DNA of 64,000 nt from Megamerina dolium (lineage: Eukaryota; Arthropoda; Insecta; Diptera; Megamerinidae), in contig OY978525.1 of assembly GCA_963854835.1 (NCBI GenBank), positions 62,377,355 through 62,441,354 of the forward strand, in the 5' to 3' direction. The notes beneath the pieces were generated by a model that ran no database searches, was not told the DNA's origin, and was given only the letters and a program-made list of their open reading frames with translations. The number at the start of each line of letters is the position of its first letter. The first letter of the stretch is position 1. The position numbers were made by a program, and so were the translations under genes. Of this stretch, positions 11,766 to 22,814 are shown piece after piece.

Positions 11766-14700
11766 GGGGTGCGACGCAGCTCCTGGCGTGGGGCTAGTGG
11801 CAGATTCTGCAAGGAAGAAGCCATTAGGGCGGGAGGTGGTCCCGCGCCAGGAACCACTAAATGTGTGTCAACTCAATATTCACCACAGCAAAGCAGCATC
11901 AGCAATGATGGTGCGGAGCTTCGATGAGGATGAGCTTGACATTGCACTGGTTCAGGAGCCCTGGATTCTTCATGGAAGGATCAAAGGCCTATCTGCACAA
12001 AAGACCACTTTGTTTTATCCACAAACAGAGGGGAAGTTGAGGACATGCATTTTAGTTAGACATGGGATACGTGCGATTCTAATGTCTATCTTGTGTTCAC
12101 CGGATCTCACAGTAGTGAGAATAGGTGACGGTGCGGGATCATTTATGATCGCATCAGCATACCTTCCATACGATTCTCCAGACGAACCACCTTCGAGAGA
12201 GGTGGAAGCTCTAGTGAGATTCTGTGATGGTAAGGGGGTTGGTCTGATCTTAGGCTGCGATGCCAATGCGTACAGTTCTGTGTGGGGCAGCAGCAATGAA
12301 AACTATAGAGGAGAGTGTCTACTCGAATTTATAGAAAGATTTGGTCTACAAGTTGCCAATAGGGGAACAGAACCGACCTTTGTCGACGCACGTCGTTGCG
12401 AGGTTATTGATGTTACTCTGACGAATGTCAAAATGTTGGATAGGATTTTGGACTGGAGGGTTGTGGATAGACTAACCATGTCGGACCACAGGGCCATTCA
12501 GTTTGGGATTACGTCCGATAAAAGACATAGGAACGACTGTAGAATGGTAAGGATACCGAAACGAACGAATTGTACAAGGTACTGCGAAGTTCTTGAGGAA
12601 TTATTGCCAAGGAGGTTTAAGAGACCTAGAACAACTGCAGATGTTGAGTATCAGGTGAGGGCTATCAGCTCAGCCATGATCAAAGCATTTGAAGCTTCAT
12701 GTCCTCTGACGGTAGTGGACGAAGGAGATCCCACTCCATGGTGGAATGGGGAACTGGAATCCATGAAAAAGGAGACAAGGAAGGCTTTTAATCGTCACAT
12801 GAGAGGGGACCCCAACGCATGGGACGACTACAAGTCAAAGAAAAGGGAGCTGAAGAAGACTCTACGCAACCGTAAAAGGAAAACGTGGAGGGAATTTTGC
12901 TCAAATATGCAAGATATGACCGATGTATGTAGATTACAGAGGATCATATCAAAGGACCCGGTGTCAAAGTTGGGATTAATTCGCAAAACGAATGGATCCT
13001 TTACAGAGACAATCGGAGAGTCACTGAAATACCTGATGGAGGTGCATTTTCCAGGAAGCTTTAGATCGGAAGATCCTTGGGAAGACACCCGCAAGGGTGC
13101 AAACAGGAATGAAAGATTGGAAGCTGAAAGGATAGTCACCAGAGATGGAGTGATAAACGCCATTAAGCGTTTCTCCATTCAAAACAGCGGGTACAGACGG
13201 GATATTTCCAGCCCTACTTCAGTGGGGAGCAGAAGCTCTGGTAGACAGGCTTCTGGGAATATTTATTACTTGCCTGGCTACAGGATATATCCCGACTCAA
13301 TGGAGAGAGACTAAGGTTGTCTTTCTTCCAAAGCCGGGAAAAAGGGACTACTCAGAGGCTAAATCTTTCCGGCCGGTTAGCTTGACCTCCTTTCTGCTTA
13401 AATGTATGGAAGGAGTACTGGCGGACTACATGGAAAGGACAACGCTTCTGACAAAACCACTGAGCAGGTGTCAGCACGCGTACAGAGCTGGCAAATCCAC
13501 TGAAACGGCCCTGCACGAACTCGTTCGCGTAGCGGAGAGGGAACTGTCTTGTGGAGGGATATCTATGTCTACTTTTATGGATATAGAAGGTGCCTTCGAT
13601 AAGATTGGTTTCGATAAGCTAAGGATGGCCCTTGCTACTCGTGAAGTCAGCCCAACCATTATAAGGTGGGTGGACAGCATGCTGAGGAAAAGGGCAATCA
13701 ACTTTCAAAATGGGAGTTACAGGCTCAGAGGTAGGGTAGTCAAAGGGTTTCCACAGGGGGGAGTATTATCGCCCATCCTTTGGAACATCACGGTCGATTC
13801 CCTACTTCAGCTTCTGGACTCAAAAGGCATACACACCGTCGGGTATGCAGATGACATAGCGGTAACGGTGAGCGGTAAGTTCCTGGACACTATTTATGAT
13901 ACCATGAGAGGTGCACTCAAAATGGTTGAAGGATGGTGCACGGAAAAGGTCTCTCTGTAAATGCTAGTAAGTCGGAAACAGTACTCTTTACTAAAAGGAG
14001 GACTGGACTAACAATAGACCCTCTTAGGCTTTTTGGATTGAACATCAACGTATCCAAGGAAGTAAAGTATCTAGGTGTCATCCTGGATAACAAGCTGACT
14101 TGGAATAGTCACGTCGATGACAAGATTCAGAAGGGCAAGCGGGTATTGCATCAGTGTAAGAGAGTGTTCGGTCTCATGTGGGGAATCACTCCCAGAGCAG
14201 CGCACTGGATCTACACAACGATGGTCAGACCCTTAATAACATATGCTGCTGTGGTCTGGTGGCCTAAGGTCACCCAAAAGACCGCGAAAAGCAAGTTAGA
14301 TAGGGTACAAAGAATGGCTTGTATTGGGATTACCGGAGCTATCCGGACGACCCCAGTAGAAGCATTGGAAGTCTTTCTCGGGCTGCTGCCGTTGGACTTG
14401 CATATTATGAAGTCAGCGGCATTAACAGCATTACGTCTGAAGACAACCAATAATTGGTATGGATACGGCACAGAGAGGGGGCACAGGGCCATCCTGTCAC
14501 TGCTATATAGCAGTGTAAAGGAGGCGCAGATGCCAATGGAGGGAATGGGTAGGCTGAAGATGACTGAAAAGTCACACAGAACACTCATTGAAGACGGCCT
14601 CACACATGATGTATGTGAGGAAAATGACATCAGTATTTTTACAGATGGTTCATTAATGGATGGCAGAGCGGGTGCTGGAATCTTCTCTAAAGAGTTGGGA

Positions 14701-15504
14701 CTGGCATACACTCTGAATCTGGGAAGATACGTATCGGTATACCAAGCAGAAATGCTAGGTCTAATGCATGCGCTAGACCATCTACTGGATGGAAAGGTGC
14801 AAGGTAAGAAAATCTTGCTAGCACTCGATTACCAGGCGGTGGTCAGGCGGCTGCAACAACCTACGGTATCTTCTAAGTTGGCGCTCGAATGTGTTCAGAA
14901 ACTTAATGGGTGTGCTCGTAGTAATGCGATTACTCTTATGTGGGTGAAGGGACACATTGGTATAGAACAGAATGAAGCTGCAAACTCCTTGGCTAGACAA
15001 GGATCTGAAGCTGAATTTTATGGACCGGAACCAGTAGTTGCTCTCAGCAGCGGGACGGTGAAGGCAAAGGTCGAAGAGTGGATAAAGAAACTTCATCTCA
15101 CGAGATGGGAGAACTTATCTACTTGTAGACAGGCAAAGGCTTCGTTGAGGCTATCAAAGGGCAGTGAATGGGGGAGGGCTCTCAGTCTAGGACGAATGAC
15201 TCTAAGCTGGTTGACTGCATTAATAACTGGGCATGGCAATTTCAGGTACCACCTCAGCAAGATGGGTCTTGTTGATGGGGAGGATGCTGATATTTGCAGA
15301 TTATGTATGGAAGAGGCAGAGACAGCGGCGCACATAGTGTGCCAGTGTCCTGCATTGGCAAGCAGGAGGATGTCCACACTGGGTCGCCAATTTATTGATG
15401 AACTCGAAATGTGGAACATACCCCACAAAGAGATGCTTGAAATAACGCGTGATGTTATTATGAGGAAGGAAGTAGAAGAATTCTGCAACCGAACAAATAA
15501 TTAA
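11755..15504 (+). pseudogene. LOA LINE ORF2: endonuclease, reverse transcriptase, RNase H
   Basis: Polyprotein that nicks target DNA and copies the LINE RNA. ATG 11755 overlaps the end of ORF1, suggesting coupled translation. Endonuclease (about 11850-12520): CQLNIHHSKA, IALVQEPW-type box, GLILGCDANAYSSVWGS, DVTLTN and MSDHRAI. RT (about 13200-14000): FRPVSLTSFLLKCME, MDIEGAFDKI, GFPQGGVLSPILWN and the catalytic GYADDIAV near 13840. RNase H (about 14630-15010): IFTDGSLMDGRAGAG, YQAEMLGLMHAL and WVKGHIGIEQNEAAN. Terminal CCHC: CRLCMEEAETAAHIVCQC near 15295-15350. There are two frameshifts, at about 13190 (looks like a 2-nt loss) and about 13945 (1-nt loss in an A-run). All catalytic residues I can check are kept. 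Confidence 0.88.
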
Positions 15505-15586
15505 CACACGATTTGAGGGACGAAAAGGGACCCATATAAGTGGTCTGATTCGGCTAATCCCTAAATTTATAAATATATAGGTGCCT

Positions 15587-16199
15587 GGTGGCGAATTTAT
15601 GATATTTTTCGTTGTTTGTGTTTGCAGAAGGTGTTAGCATTTTTAACTCTGCTAAAGTATAACAGCTAAATAGTAGAGAAGTTTTATCTTGTATTTGTGC
15701 GTTTTACGCTGGTTACAATATTGGGTCCACCAAACAGAGTTGCACTGCACAGAGAAGTTGAAAGGTATAATGCCATGAGCAGAAGCGCAAATGCTACGAG
15801 TTAACAAAGCAAACCCATATCGAATTTTGTATGGTAGCGTGGATAATACCATACCCATAAAAAAAGACCACATAATGAGTAAAAATTTATATGGGAATTA
15901 GTAATTATTTTATGAATGAATTTTATATACATATATAGGTATATGAGTATGGAATATTTGTAGGTTGCTGATATCGATATATGTATTATCAGATTAAATT
16001 TAACATCACAAAATTGAAAATTTTATTTTAAGGATATTTTTCGAATCTATCTACAAAAATGAAAGATTTTTAATATATAAAAATAAGATCGTATTGATCT
16101 TCAATAATAATATTTAACAAGTTATATAGGTAATAAGTTGATTGAACATTAACATAACAATAATTATAAAATAACACTACAAATACCCCCTTTCTCCAA
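15587..16199. other. Unassigned sequence
   Basis: AT-rich, no coding motif recognised. The minus-strand ORF at 15652-15873 has no known domain. Confidence 0.45.
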
Positions 16200-17330
16200 C
16201 ATAAATATCAGTCAGTAAATTAACAGTAACTTTCTTTTTAGCGTTTTTGTTATGTAGAATCTTCTTTTGTATATCATTATCTAAAAATGCTATTTTAATT
16301 CTATCTATTGATATGTTTTGGTACACATTATTTATATTGACCTTGAGCCATTTTGCATTCTTTTCCACTACCTCAAACGGATCCTCGTATGCTTTCTGTA
16401 GTCCTGTTCTTTTCCTATTTACCCTTACAAATACAAAGCTTTTAGAAACATAAAGTGGTGTGTCGCAATGTAACGACTTACTATTAATCGACGCGTTGCT
16501 TTTACTCCAATATGAACTTTGTGCTTTGTAAAAATAAATTTACGCAAATTACGAAGAATATAAGGTCTAGTTGTATCCAATGACATTTCACACCATATAC
16601 TAATTTTGAGTATTGGAATTTCTATTAATTTTAATTTAGATTATCAATTTCCAGAGTTTCTATATTGGGGTCTCTAGATAATGTATCTGGTACAACATTT
16701 GCTTCACCACTAATATGTTTAATGTCATTCGTAAATTGTGATATATAAATGTCTAGTCTGCCGTGGATTTCTTTCGGTTTTAGAATTTAATACGTAAATG
16801 AGGGGTTTGTGGTCTGCATACTGTAAAATTTCTTCCTTTAAGCCATTGTTGAAAGTGTTAATTGTTAAGTAAATTGCCAGTAACTCTTTGTCAAACGCAC
16901 TATATTTACATTCAGTTGTATTTTATTTTTTTTTTTTTTTTGTGAAAAATGCTAAGGATTCCTCGTGATTATTAATTTAATTTCATGTTGTAAAACCATA
17001 TTTGAAGCATCGATGGTGATAGATAATTTTGCCTTACTGTTAAGTAGTATTCTTTTGGCAAAACGTTCCTTCACTAGTTCGAAAAGTTGAGTTGTTTCGT
17101 TGCAACATTCTATAATTATGTTACTACTTTTTGGAGTTTTTGTTATCATAGTATGAATTGTACTTAACATTTCCGCAAATTTTGGTATATAACGATGGTA
17201 GTAATTTGCCATACCAACAAATTTCTGCATGTGTTTAACTGAAATCGGTTTCCCAAATTCTTTAATTGCTTTGACCCTTTCTTCGGACAAGCGCATTCCG
17301 TCATTAGAAATATCATATCCTAGAAATATG
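16200..17330 (-). pseudogene. Ty3/gypsy pol remnant
   Basis: Read leftward on the minus strand. 17330-17150 has the end of RT and connection region (FLGYDIS, IKEFGKPISVKHMQKFVGMA, NYYHRYIPKFAEML). 17040-16950 has the start of RNase H (ITIDASNMVLQHE). 16920-16660 continues it (YSAFDKELLAIYLTI, YADHKPLIYVLNSK). 16580-16480 has an integrase N-terminal-like stretch (RPYILRNLRKFIF). 16440-16240 has the integrase C-terminal segment (EDPFEVVEKNAKWLKV, ISIDRIKIAF). The integrase catalytic core and everything before the end of RT are missing, and the frame is broken repeatedly, including an A-run near 16930. No LTRs were recognised. Confidence 0.75.
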
Positions 17331-17747
17331 TTCGATTAATAATTTAACCTTAGAACCGTGAGTTGGGCACTCAGTGCCCATATTCGTTTTTGATGTTGAA
17401 TTCCAGGGGTTTTTTTGGTAGACAGAGTGCAACGTAAAAATTTGTGGTAATTTTCGGAGCCATAATTTCTTTAACAATGATTTATCGATAGAACTATTCG
17501 CTAATCGCTCGTTTTTTTTTTTTGTTCGCTTAGGTTAAGATATAGCGAGTTATGCGAATTTTCTTTTATTACATATTATTACATTTTTGTATGAATATAA
17601 TTTGGAATTATCCTATATAATTTCAATACTAATTGAATTTTTATCGTCAGATTCATACATATGTACATATGTAAGTATTTATATATGTGACATGAAGCTG
17701 CGGTTGGTTTAAGTATGAACATGCTCATTCTCAACTGTTTCCAGTGT
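17331..17747. other. Unassigned sequence left of hAT
   Basis: Contains a T-run near 17512 and AT-rich sequence. No coding motif seen. Confidence 0.4.
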
Positions 17748-17755
17748 ATTTAAAA

Positions 17756-18752
17756 CAGGCATGGGAAAAAGCTGCTCATATGAGCTCTCCCACATCACAC
17801 GCATTCTTACGCTCTTTCAATTCAATCGTTGTTGAGACAGCAACGAAGCAACACGTGCACGGGTGCGCTAATAATTTTCTTATTTTTTCTTGTTACAGTG
17901 GACATGTATGATAATATGGCTGCAAGAAAATATTTTATGATTCCGAAAGCTTTCAATGCAATGCAATGTCTCCTTTGCCACAATTCTTTATGTTTTAAGA
18001 AACATGATGTCAAAAGACATTATGATATGTTTCATAAGGATTTTGACAAATTTCATTATTTCATTATATATTGAAAAGAAAAAGCAGTTTTCAGTATTCA
18101 AATTTCCCACGAACTGCTGCTATTATTGTTAACACAAAAGGTCTTACAAAAAAATATGACCATGTCAACATTTTGGAAACCCTTTTTTTTAATTTTGAGG
18201 AGAGATTCAAAGACTTTAAGAAAGTTCAGAATGTAATTGATCTCTTTAAAAATCCATTTACCTGTGATATATGCAAGTATGAATTTAAAATTCAAGTAGA
18301 ACTTGTAATCTTGCGTAGCGAAATGAGCTTTAATATATGTAATGAATCAGACATTATTGAGTTTTGGAGAAATTTAGACGACTCTTTGTATCCTCAACTC
18401 AAAGAAATTTCTTTAAAGTATTTATCACTTTTCCCTTCAACATATTTTTGTGAACAAATTTTTTCTGACTTAAAATTCATTTGCTCCAACCACAGAGATA
18501 AATTAAACAGGAGCCATATTAAAAATATTCTTTTAGCAAGAAACTGTTCCAAGAATATTGATATTAATAATAACATTAATTAATAAGCCTTTTTTTTTTA
18601 TTCTTTTTGTTGATAAAAAAAAACAAAATAAAACACAACTTTATACGCCAGACATATTTGATACGTTTTTTTTTGTTTTTATAAGCACTGTGCAGCGCAA
18701 TTCTCTCTCGCGCTCACCAATACACACTCAATAATGATTTTGCCGACCCCTG
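17756..18752 (+). mobile_element. hAT element, internally deleted
   Basis: Short terminal inverted repeats: CAGGCATGGGAAAAAGC on the left and, reverse-complemented, CAGGGGTCGGCAAAATC on the right. Each is flanked by 8 bp, ATTTAAAA (17748-17755) and ATCTAAAA (18753-18760), which match at 7 of 8 positions. An 8-bp duplication and CAGGNNTNGG-type ends are typical of hAT elements. At 997 bp it is much shorter than an autonomous hAT (2.5-4 kb). It keeps only the two ends of the transposase gene. Confidence 0.85.
17902..18583 (+). pseudogene. hAT transposase, N-terminal zinc finger and C-terminal dimerisation region only
   Basis: Near 17905-18074 is a BED/C2H2-like finger (MQCLLCHNSL, then HDVKRHYDMFH). 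It resembles the finger at the start of ZBED5/GTF2IRD2-type hAT proteins. A stop at 18072-18074 ends that frame. Another frame (18071-18583) gives LETLFFNFEERFKDF and then the C-terminal dimerisation segment LFPSTYFCEQIFSDLKFI with the ending RDKLNRSHIKNILLA. The RNase H-like catalytic core is absent. The product could not catalyse transposition, though the element could be mobilised in trans. Confidence 0.8.
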
Positions 18753-18760
18753 ATCTAAAA

Positions 18761-19138
18761 AAATTTTTGGTTTTGAGCGAAAAGGGGGCCATTGTTTCAT
18801 CACCAGATTTGCTGTTGAAACGCTGTCTATTAACAATGGGATATCTCAGCACTTCTAAAGTCTCTGATTATAACAAACATACGCTATGGTACAGTGAGAA
18901 TGTTTGTTTAAAAGGCATCAGAACGACACACATAAAAAGACATACAAAAAAAAGCTACAGACAAAAAGATTCAAAAAATCGATTTTTTTCTTTTTCATTT
19001 TCCAAGACAACGATATTGCTGCCAGGAACGTCCTTTATGGACCTGGGATCGATGATTCAGTGTAAGTTACAAAAAAAAAAATTTTTTCTCACTTTTTGAG
19101 AAAAAAAAAACTTCAAACGAGTTTTTCTGAAAATCGAT
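18761..19138. other. Unassigned sequence, possibly the left part of repeat A
   Basis: A 121-residue plus-strand ORF starts at 18734, inside the hAT end, and shows no motif. A-runs and a short inverted A/T tract lie near 19068-19112. It leads directly into repeat A. Confidence 0.35.
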
Positions 19139-19556
19139 TTTTCTACTCGACCGATTCTTTTCAAACTCGAAACATACTTTCTTGGTATAAAATGCTTCCC
19201 CCTCCCGTTATTTACATTTTTCTATTTTCATATTAAGGTAGTTTGTCACTTAAAAAATAGCGGAAAATTTAGCGCGAAATCGCTATTTTTGCTTAAATAG
19301 GCCACGAACTGTTGAAAAACGAACATGATAACTCAACAACGACGGGAGGGTGATAATTAACTCATACTTTAAGTAAATTTAACAACATTTTTGATTTCAG
19401 ATAATTCTACGCTGAATTATCGTGTTCATCGAACAACGTATTTTTCAAAAGACGTTTTGGGAAATGCTCTGTCAGCTGCTTATTTTCAAATATTCAATTA
19501 CGAAAATTTAACTAAATATTCTCTAGATGATGCTTTATAATTAAAAAAAACCAACC
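19139..19556. repeat. Dispersed repeat A, copy 1
   Basis: About 400 bp that recur at 31309-31697 with roughly 90% identity by eye. Shared landmarks: TTTTCAAACTCGAAACATAC, CCTCCCGTTATTTACAT, AAAATAGCGGAAAATTTAGC, AGGCCACGAACTGTTGAAAA and CTCTAGATGATRCTTTATAA. No ORF and no terminal repeat were found. The family is unknown; it may be an untranslated part of a larger element. Confidence 0.75.
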
Positions 19557-19847
19557 ATAAAGAGACAAAAAGGAATTAAGAGTACATTAAATAAGAAATG
19601 TAAAATAAAGTTGCAACTTATAGAGGAGGAAAACGTAGTGTTCGTGCGTATCAAGACAGCTCTTGCAATTCATCGCGTCGAATGGTATAGATTCTTACGC
19701 GCACTGAGCGCAAATTCATTTAAAAGTTAATGAAGAATATAAGAATAGAGGATGCATAAAAAAAATTTATAAAATAGACACACAGATTAAACAAGGAACT
19801 AATTATATTTTGCTCAAAAATGGTAAATATGAATATATGGTATTGTA
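19557..19847. other. Unassigned sequence left of Tc1
   Basis: AT-rich, no recognised feature. Confidence 0.4.
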
Positions 19848-19875
19848 CAGTCAGGGACTAAAGTTTAAATACACC
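19848..19875 (+). promoter_or_regulatory. Tc1 left outer terminal repeat
   Basis: 28 bp identical, in inverted orientation, to 21440-21467. It contains the core AAAGTTTAAATAC shared by all four sites and is the likely outer transposase-binding site. Confidence 0.85.
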
Positions 19876-20030
19876 CATAAAACATCGCTTTAAATAAAAA
19901 TAAAGCATTTTAACACAAATGTAAGTATGCAGTTTATTTTTAGTTGAATAATGACCAATATCGTAAACCAAAACAATTCACTTTTTTTCATAGATAACTT
20001 AAAATTCATCAAAAACTAAAAAAATACATG

Positions 20031-20053
20031 GGACAAAAGTTTAAATACAATAC
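20031..20053 (+). promoter_or_regulatory. Tc1 left inner direct repeat
   Basis: GGACAAAAGTTTAAATACAA..., a direct repeat of the outer site core (GGACTAAAGTTTAAATACAC). Likely inner transposase-binding site. Confidence 0.8.
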
Positions 20054-20107
20054 AAAATTTTCTTTCTTTAGCTGATTTTAGTTTAATTAAAAAACGTTAA
20101 ACTTAAA

Positions 20108-21133
20108 TTAATATTTGGTAGGTCCGCCTTGAGCTTCAATGACTGCCTGCAGACGACGTGGCATAGACAGAACCAAATTTTCTGTTTCGGATGTGCTGAT
20201 TTCTGACCAGGCCTTTTTCAGAGCCTCTTTAAGGGATTCTTTGTTCTTTAAAGCTGCGCGATTGATTTTTCGGTCCAATAATTCCCAAGCGTGTTCAATT
20301 GGGTTTAAGTCCGGTGATTGGGGACGACTACAGAGCTGACGTGGAGTATAATACAGCAACCAGTCCTTCACCAAATGCGCGGTATGCTTAGGGTCGTTGT
20401 CTTGTTGAAATATCCGACTTCTTCCCAGACCCAAGCTATCCACAGAAGGCTGCAAATTTTGTTCCAATATATTTTTATACACGTGTTTGTCCATTATTCC
20501 ATCGATAAAAGCCAAGTGTCCCACGCCAGCTGCTGCAATTGCTCCCCAAACCATCACACTACCGCCCCCATGTTTAACGGTTGGTATTAAATTTTTGGTT
20601 TGAAGTGCTGTGCCGGGCTTGCGCCAAATTTTTGCGCGACCATCGCTGCCAAAAATATTAAATTTAGATTCATCTGTGAATAAGACTCTTCGCCAAAAGT
20701 CCTCATCCATATCCTTGTACTTGTTTGCAAAATCCAGACGAAGTTGTCTATTTTTTTCAGAAATAAGCGGTTTTTTACGTGGAACTCTGCTTCGATAGCC
20801 GTTATACCGTAAAGCTCTTTGTACGGTTTTTGGGTGAACATGTTTGCCTGACACCGCAGCAATACTACCGGCTAACTTTGACGCACTTATTTTTGGATTT
20901 TTGTCCACTTTTCTTAGGATAAGGTTTACATCTCGGCGAGAAAGTTTTTTTGGTCGACCAGTTCTGGGCCTATTTTCCACTGTTTTGTAAGTTTTATATT
21001 TTCTTATTACGTTTTGCACACTTGCACAGGACAAATTCAAAATTTTTCCTATATCACGGTAGGATTTGCTTTCTTTAAAGTGTTTAATTATTAAATCTTT
21101 AACACCAGACTCTATTTGTTTTCCTTTGCCCAT
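20108..21133 (-). CDS. Tc1-like transposase, intact
   Basis: Cut-and-paste transposase, 341 residues from the ATG at 21133 (MGKGKQIESG). This length is normal for Tc1. A longer frame starts 34 residues earlier, but those residues are hydrophobic and unlike the family, so the inner Met is preferred. The N-terminal bipartite helix-turn-helix (about residues 1-115) includes SYRDIGKILNLSCASVQNV, the linker GRPKKL and SASKLAGSI. Catalytic triad: LFTDESKFNIF (D), FQQDNDPKHT (D), SPDLNPIEHAW (E), with 34 residues between the second D and E. The glycine-rich box GGGSVMVWGA is kept. There is no stop or frameshift. The ends carry four matching binding-site candidates. Activity is inferred, not shown. 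Confidence 0.95.
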   Translation of the reverse strand: MGKGKQIESGVKDLIIKHFKESKSYRDIGKILNLSCASVQNVIRKYKTYKTVENRPRTGRPKKLSRRDVNLILRKVDKNPKISASKLAGSIAAVSGKHVHPKTVQRALRYNGYRSRVPRKKPLISEKNRQLRLDFANKYKDMDEDFWRRVLFTDESKFNIFGSDGRAKIWRKPGTALQTKNLIPTVKHGGGSVMVWGAIAAAGVGHLAFIDGIMDKHVYKNILEQNLQPSVDSLGLGRSRIFQQDNDPKHTAHLVKDWLLYYTPRQLCSRPQSPDLNPIEHAWELLDRKINRAALKNKESLKEALKKAWSEISTSETENLVLSMPRRLQAVIEAQGGPTKY

Positions 21134-21262
21134 TATTTTGCTTTCAAGTCTACCGACAACGATGAAATCACTAATAATACTGAATAAATATGCGTAAGTG
21201 AAGAAAGCAAAAAAAATATAACGGTACTTTTCCAAAGAAATTGCAAAAACACGTGTTTTCTT

Positions 21263-21285
21263 GTATTGTATTTAAACTTTTGTCC
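21263..21285 (-). promoter_or_regulatory. Tc1 right inner direct repeat
   Basis: Exact inverted match of 20031-20053 over 23 bp. It ends about 205 bp from the right tip, mirroring the left spacing. Confidence 0.8.
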
Positions 21286-21439
21286 AGCGTATTTTTTGAG
21301 TTTTTGATGAATTTACAGTTATCTATGCGACAAATACAAATTTTTTGTTATTGTGTTTGCTTACTGATAGACTGCAAAAAAACTGCTTACTTAGATTTTC
21401 GCAGCAATGCTTTATACGAGTTAAAATTAAGATTTGTGA

Positions 21440-21467
21440 GGTGTATTTAAACTTTAGTCCCTGACTG
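21440..21467 (-). promoter_or_regulatory. Tc1 right outer terminal repeat
   Basis: Exact inverted match of 19848-19875, followed by the TA duplication. Confidence 0.85.
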
Positions 21468-21469
21468 TA

Positions 21470-22129
21470 TATCTAAATGGGAAAAAAGTAACTTTACAAA
21501 ACATAGATATAAATGATCTATAATTTTTAGGGTTGCTGGTAATTCCCCTACACGCACAAGAGAGCAGCAGTAGAAGCAGATGCCAGCACAGAAACATTAT
21601 CAACCTTAACAGTATCAGCCACCAAAATGATCGCACGAAATTATCCTTGAGACAGCGAAGAACAAATAAACTCGGAACAGAAAACATAGCAGGCCCAGTA
21701 CAGCGAACATCCATAAGAATAATAAGACTTATAAAAAAATTAATAAAATTTACAAACAATAGTTATGCAACCACAACCGAATAAAATATTGCAGCTACTG
21801 TATTTATCAGTGACAATGAATTTTGGTGCTCATCAGAAGAAAATGATCATCAACAGAACCAAACTTAAATATTTAAATATATTTACATCGGTACAAGTGA
21901 ACGCCGGACGTGTATTCCGGTCGCTCCTGAAAAGTAAACAAATATCACGTACATGGTAGTGAGAACAAATAGATACTTTTTCGAATACCTTTTTAATCTT
22001 ACGCAGCGTTAACCCGCGGTGACGTTTGTAAATTCAATTTGCTCGCTGTTCGACATCTTTTTTTTTTCAACCAAGAGAGACAGCTGTTATTGCAACTAAA
22101 GCGGCTGGTAACAGCTTTACCAGACGTAG
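21470..22129. other. Unassigned; possible 5' leader of jockey copy 2
   Basis: No recognised coding motif. Because jockey gag-like sequence begins shortly after, part of this may be that element's 5' untranslated region. Confidence 0.4.
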
Positions 22130-22519
22130 ATTATGCCAATTAATCGTTCTCCACCCTCGTTTAGCGGATGCGCAAACCATATTGGCTATTTTACTACAGA
22201 TGGCACTATTCATCAGCCGCAGTCAAACATAAAAAGAAACATCGCTTTAGCTACAACAAACCAACCTTTGATGTTAAAAACCAAAGACAACGATCCCATT
22301 CAACTAGCTCAATCAGTTTCAATGCAAATTGTACTTCTACCTCAAATAATAATAGGATTAGATGCCTAATGTCGAAGAATGGATTGAAGCCAAAAGCTCG
22401 AAGAGAGCTAGAGACAGCCCCCAAAAAGAACACACTGCCAGACAACAAAAACTTAATTAACTACTGGCTAAGCAATGCAAATAAGTTTGCTTCTGTTTTC
22501 GTTGATGATAATGAAGAGC

Positions 22520-22583
22520 TTGAAACTCAAAAAACACAACAAAATGAATGGTTATTCATTTTGTTGTGTTTTTTGAGTTTCAA
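22520..22583. repeat. Perfect 30-bp inverted repeat, 4-nt loop
   Basis: Left arm 22520-22549 begins TTGAAACTCAAAAAACACAA. The right arm 22554-22583 is its exact complement, around the loop GGTT. It lies in decayed jockey gag, immediately after recognisable gag residues. Confidence 0.95.
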
Positions 22584-22814
22584 ACTACCATTTTTGTGGA
22601 CCAAGTCGAGAATATACATCCGCTTTTAGACATGCTTAACGCATTCGAAGCTAAATTAGAGTTATTGGTGCTTGGAAATATATTTCAAAGTTATTCATAG
22701 AAACATGCATCCGTCAGTTAAACCGGAAGAAATTAAATCTGAAAGAGAGTGGCCACACCATACTGAAGTATCTAGTGTCAACAAACAAAGAGTACCGGCG
22801 TCTTGGACAGCACG

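Larger units (their letters stand above)
9920..15572 (+). mobile_element. LOA-clade LINE, nearly full length
   Basis: The 5.65-kb element is bounded by a 14-bp target-site duplication, ATATATAGGTGCCT, at 9906-9919 and 15573-15586. Inside are a 5' leader (9920-10550), ORF1 with a DUF4780-like C-terminus, and ORF2 with endonuclease, RT, RNase H and a terminal CCHC motif. ORF2 plus RNase H and the wording of the endonuclease (CQLNIHHSKAASAM, IALVQEPW) fit the LOA/Bilbo/Baggins group better than R1, which lacks RNase H. The 3' end is TA-rich, not a long poly(A). With one stop in ORF1 and two frameshifts in ORF2 it is probably a recent insertion. Confidence 0.85.
19848..21467 (-). mobile_element. 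Tc1-like element (DD34E) with IR/DR ends, apparently complete
   Basis: The 1620-bp element is flanked by TA (19846-19847 and 21468-21469). The outermost 28 bp are identical in inverted orientation (CAGTCAGGGACTAAAGTTTA...). A second, inner copy of the core lies about 205 bp from each end (20031-20053 and 21263-21285, GGACAAAAGTTTAAATACAA). Each end therefore has two direct repeats, the IR/DR layout of Sleeping Beauty and Minos-type elements. It contains one uninterrupted transposase gene. No break is visible, so it may be autonomous. Confidence 0.95.

Noticed and set aside
18734..19099. 121-residue plus-strand ORF overlapping the hAT right end
   Set aside because: Its start lies inside the transposon TIR and its C-terminus is read from A/T-rich simple sequence; no domain seen.
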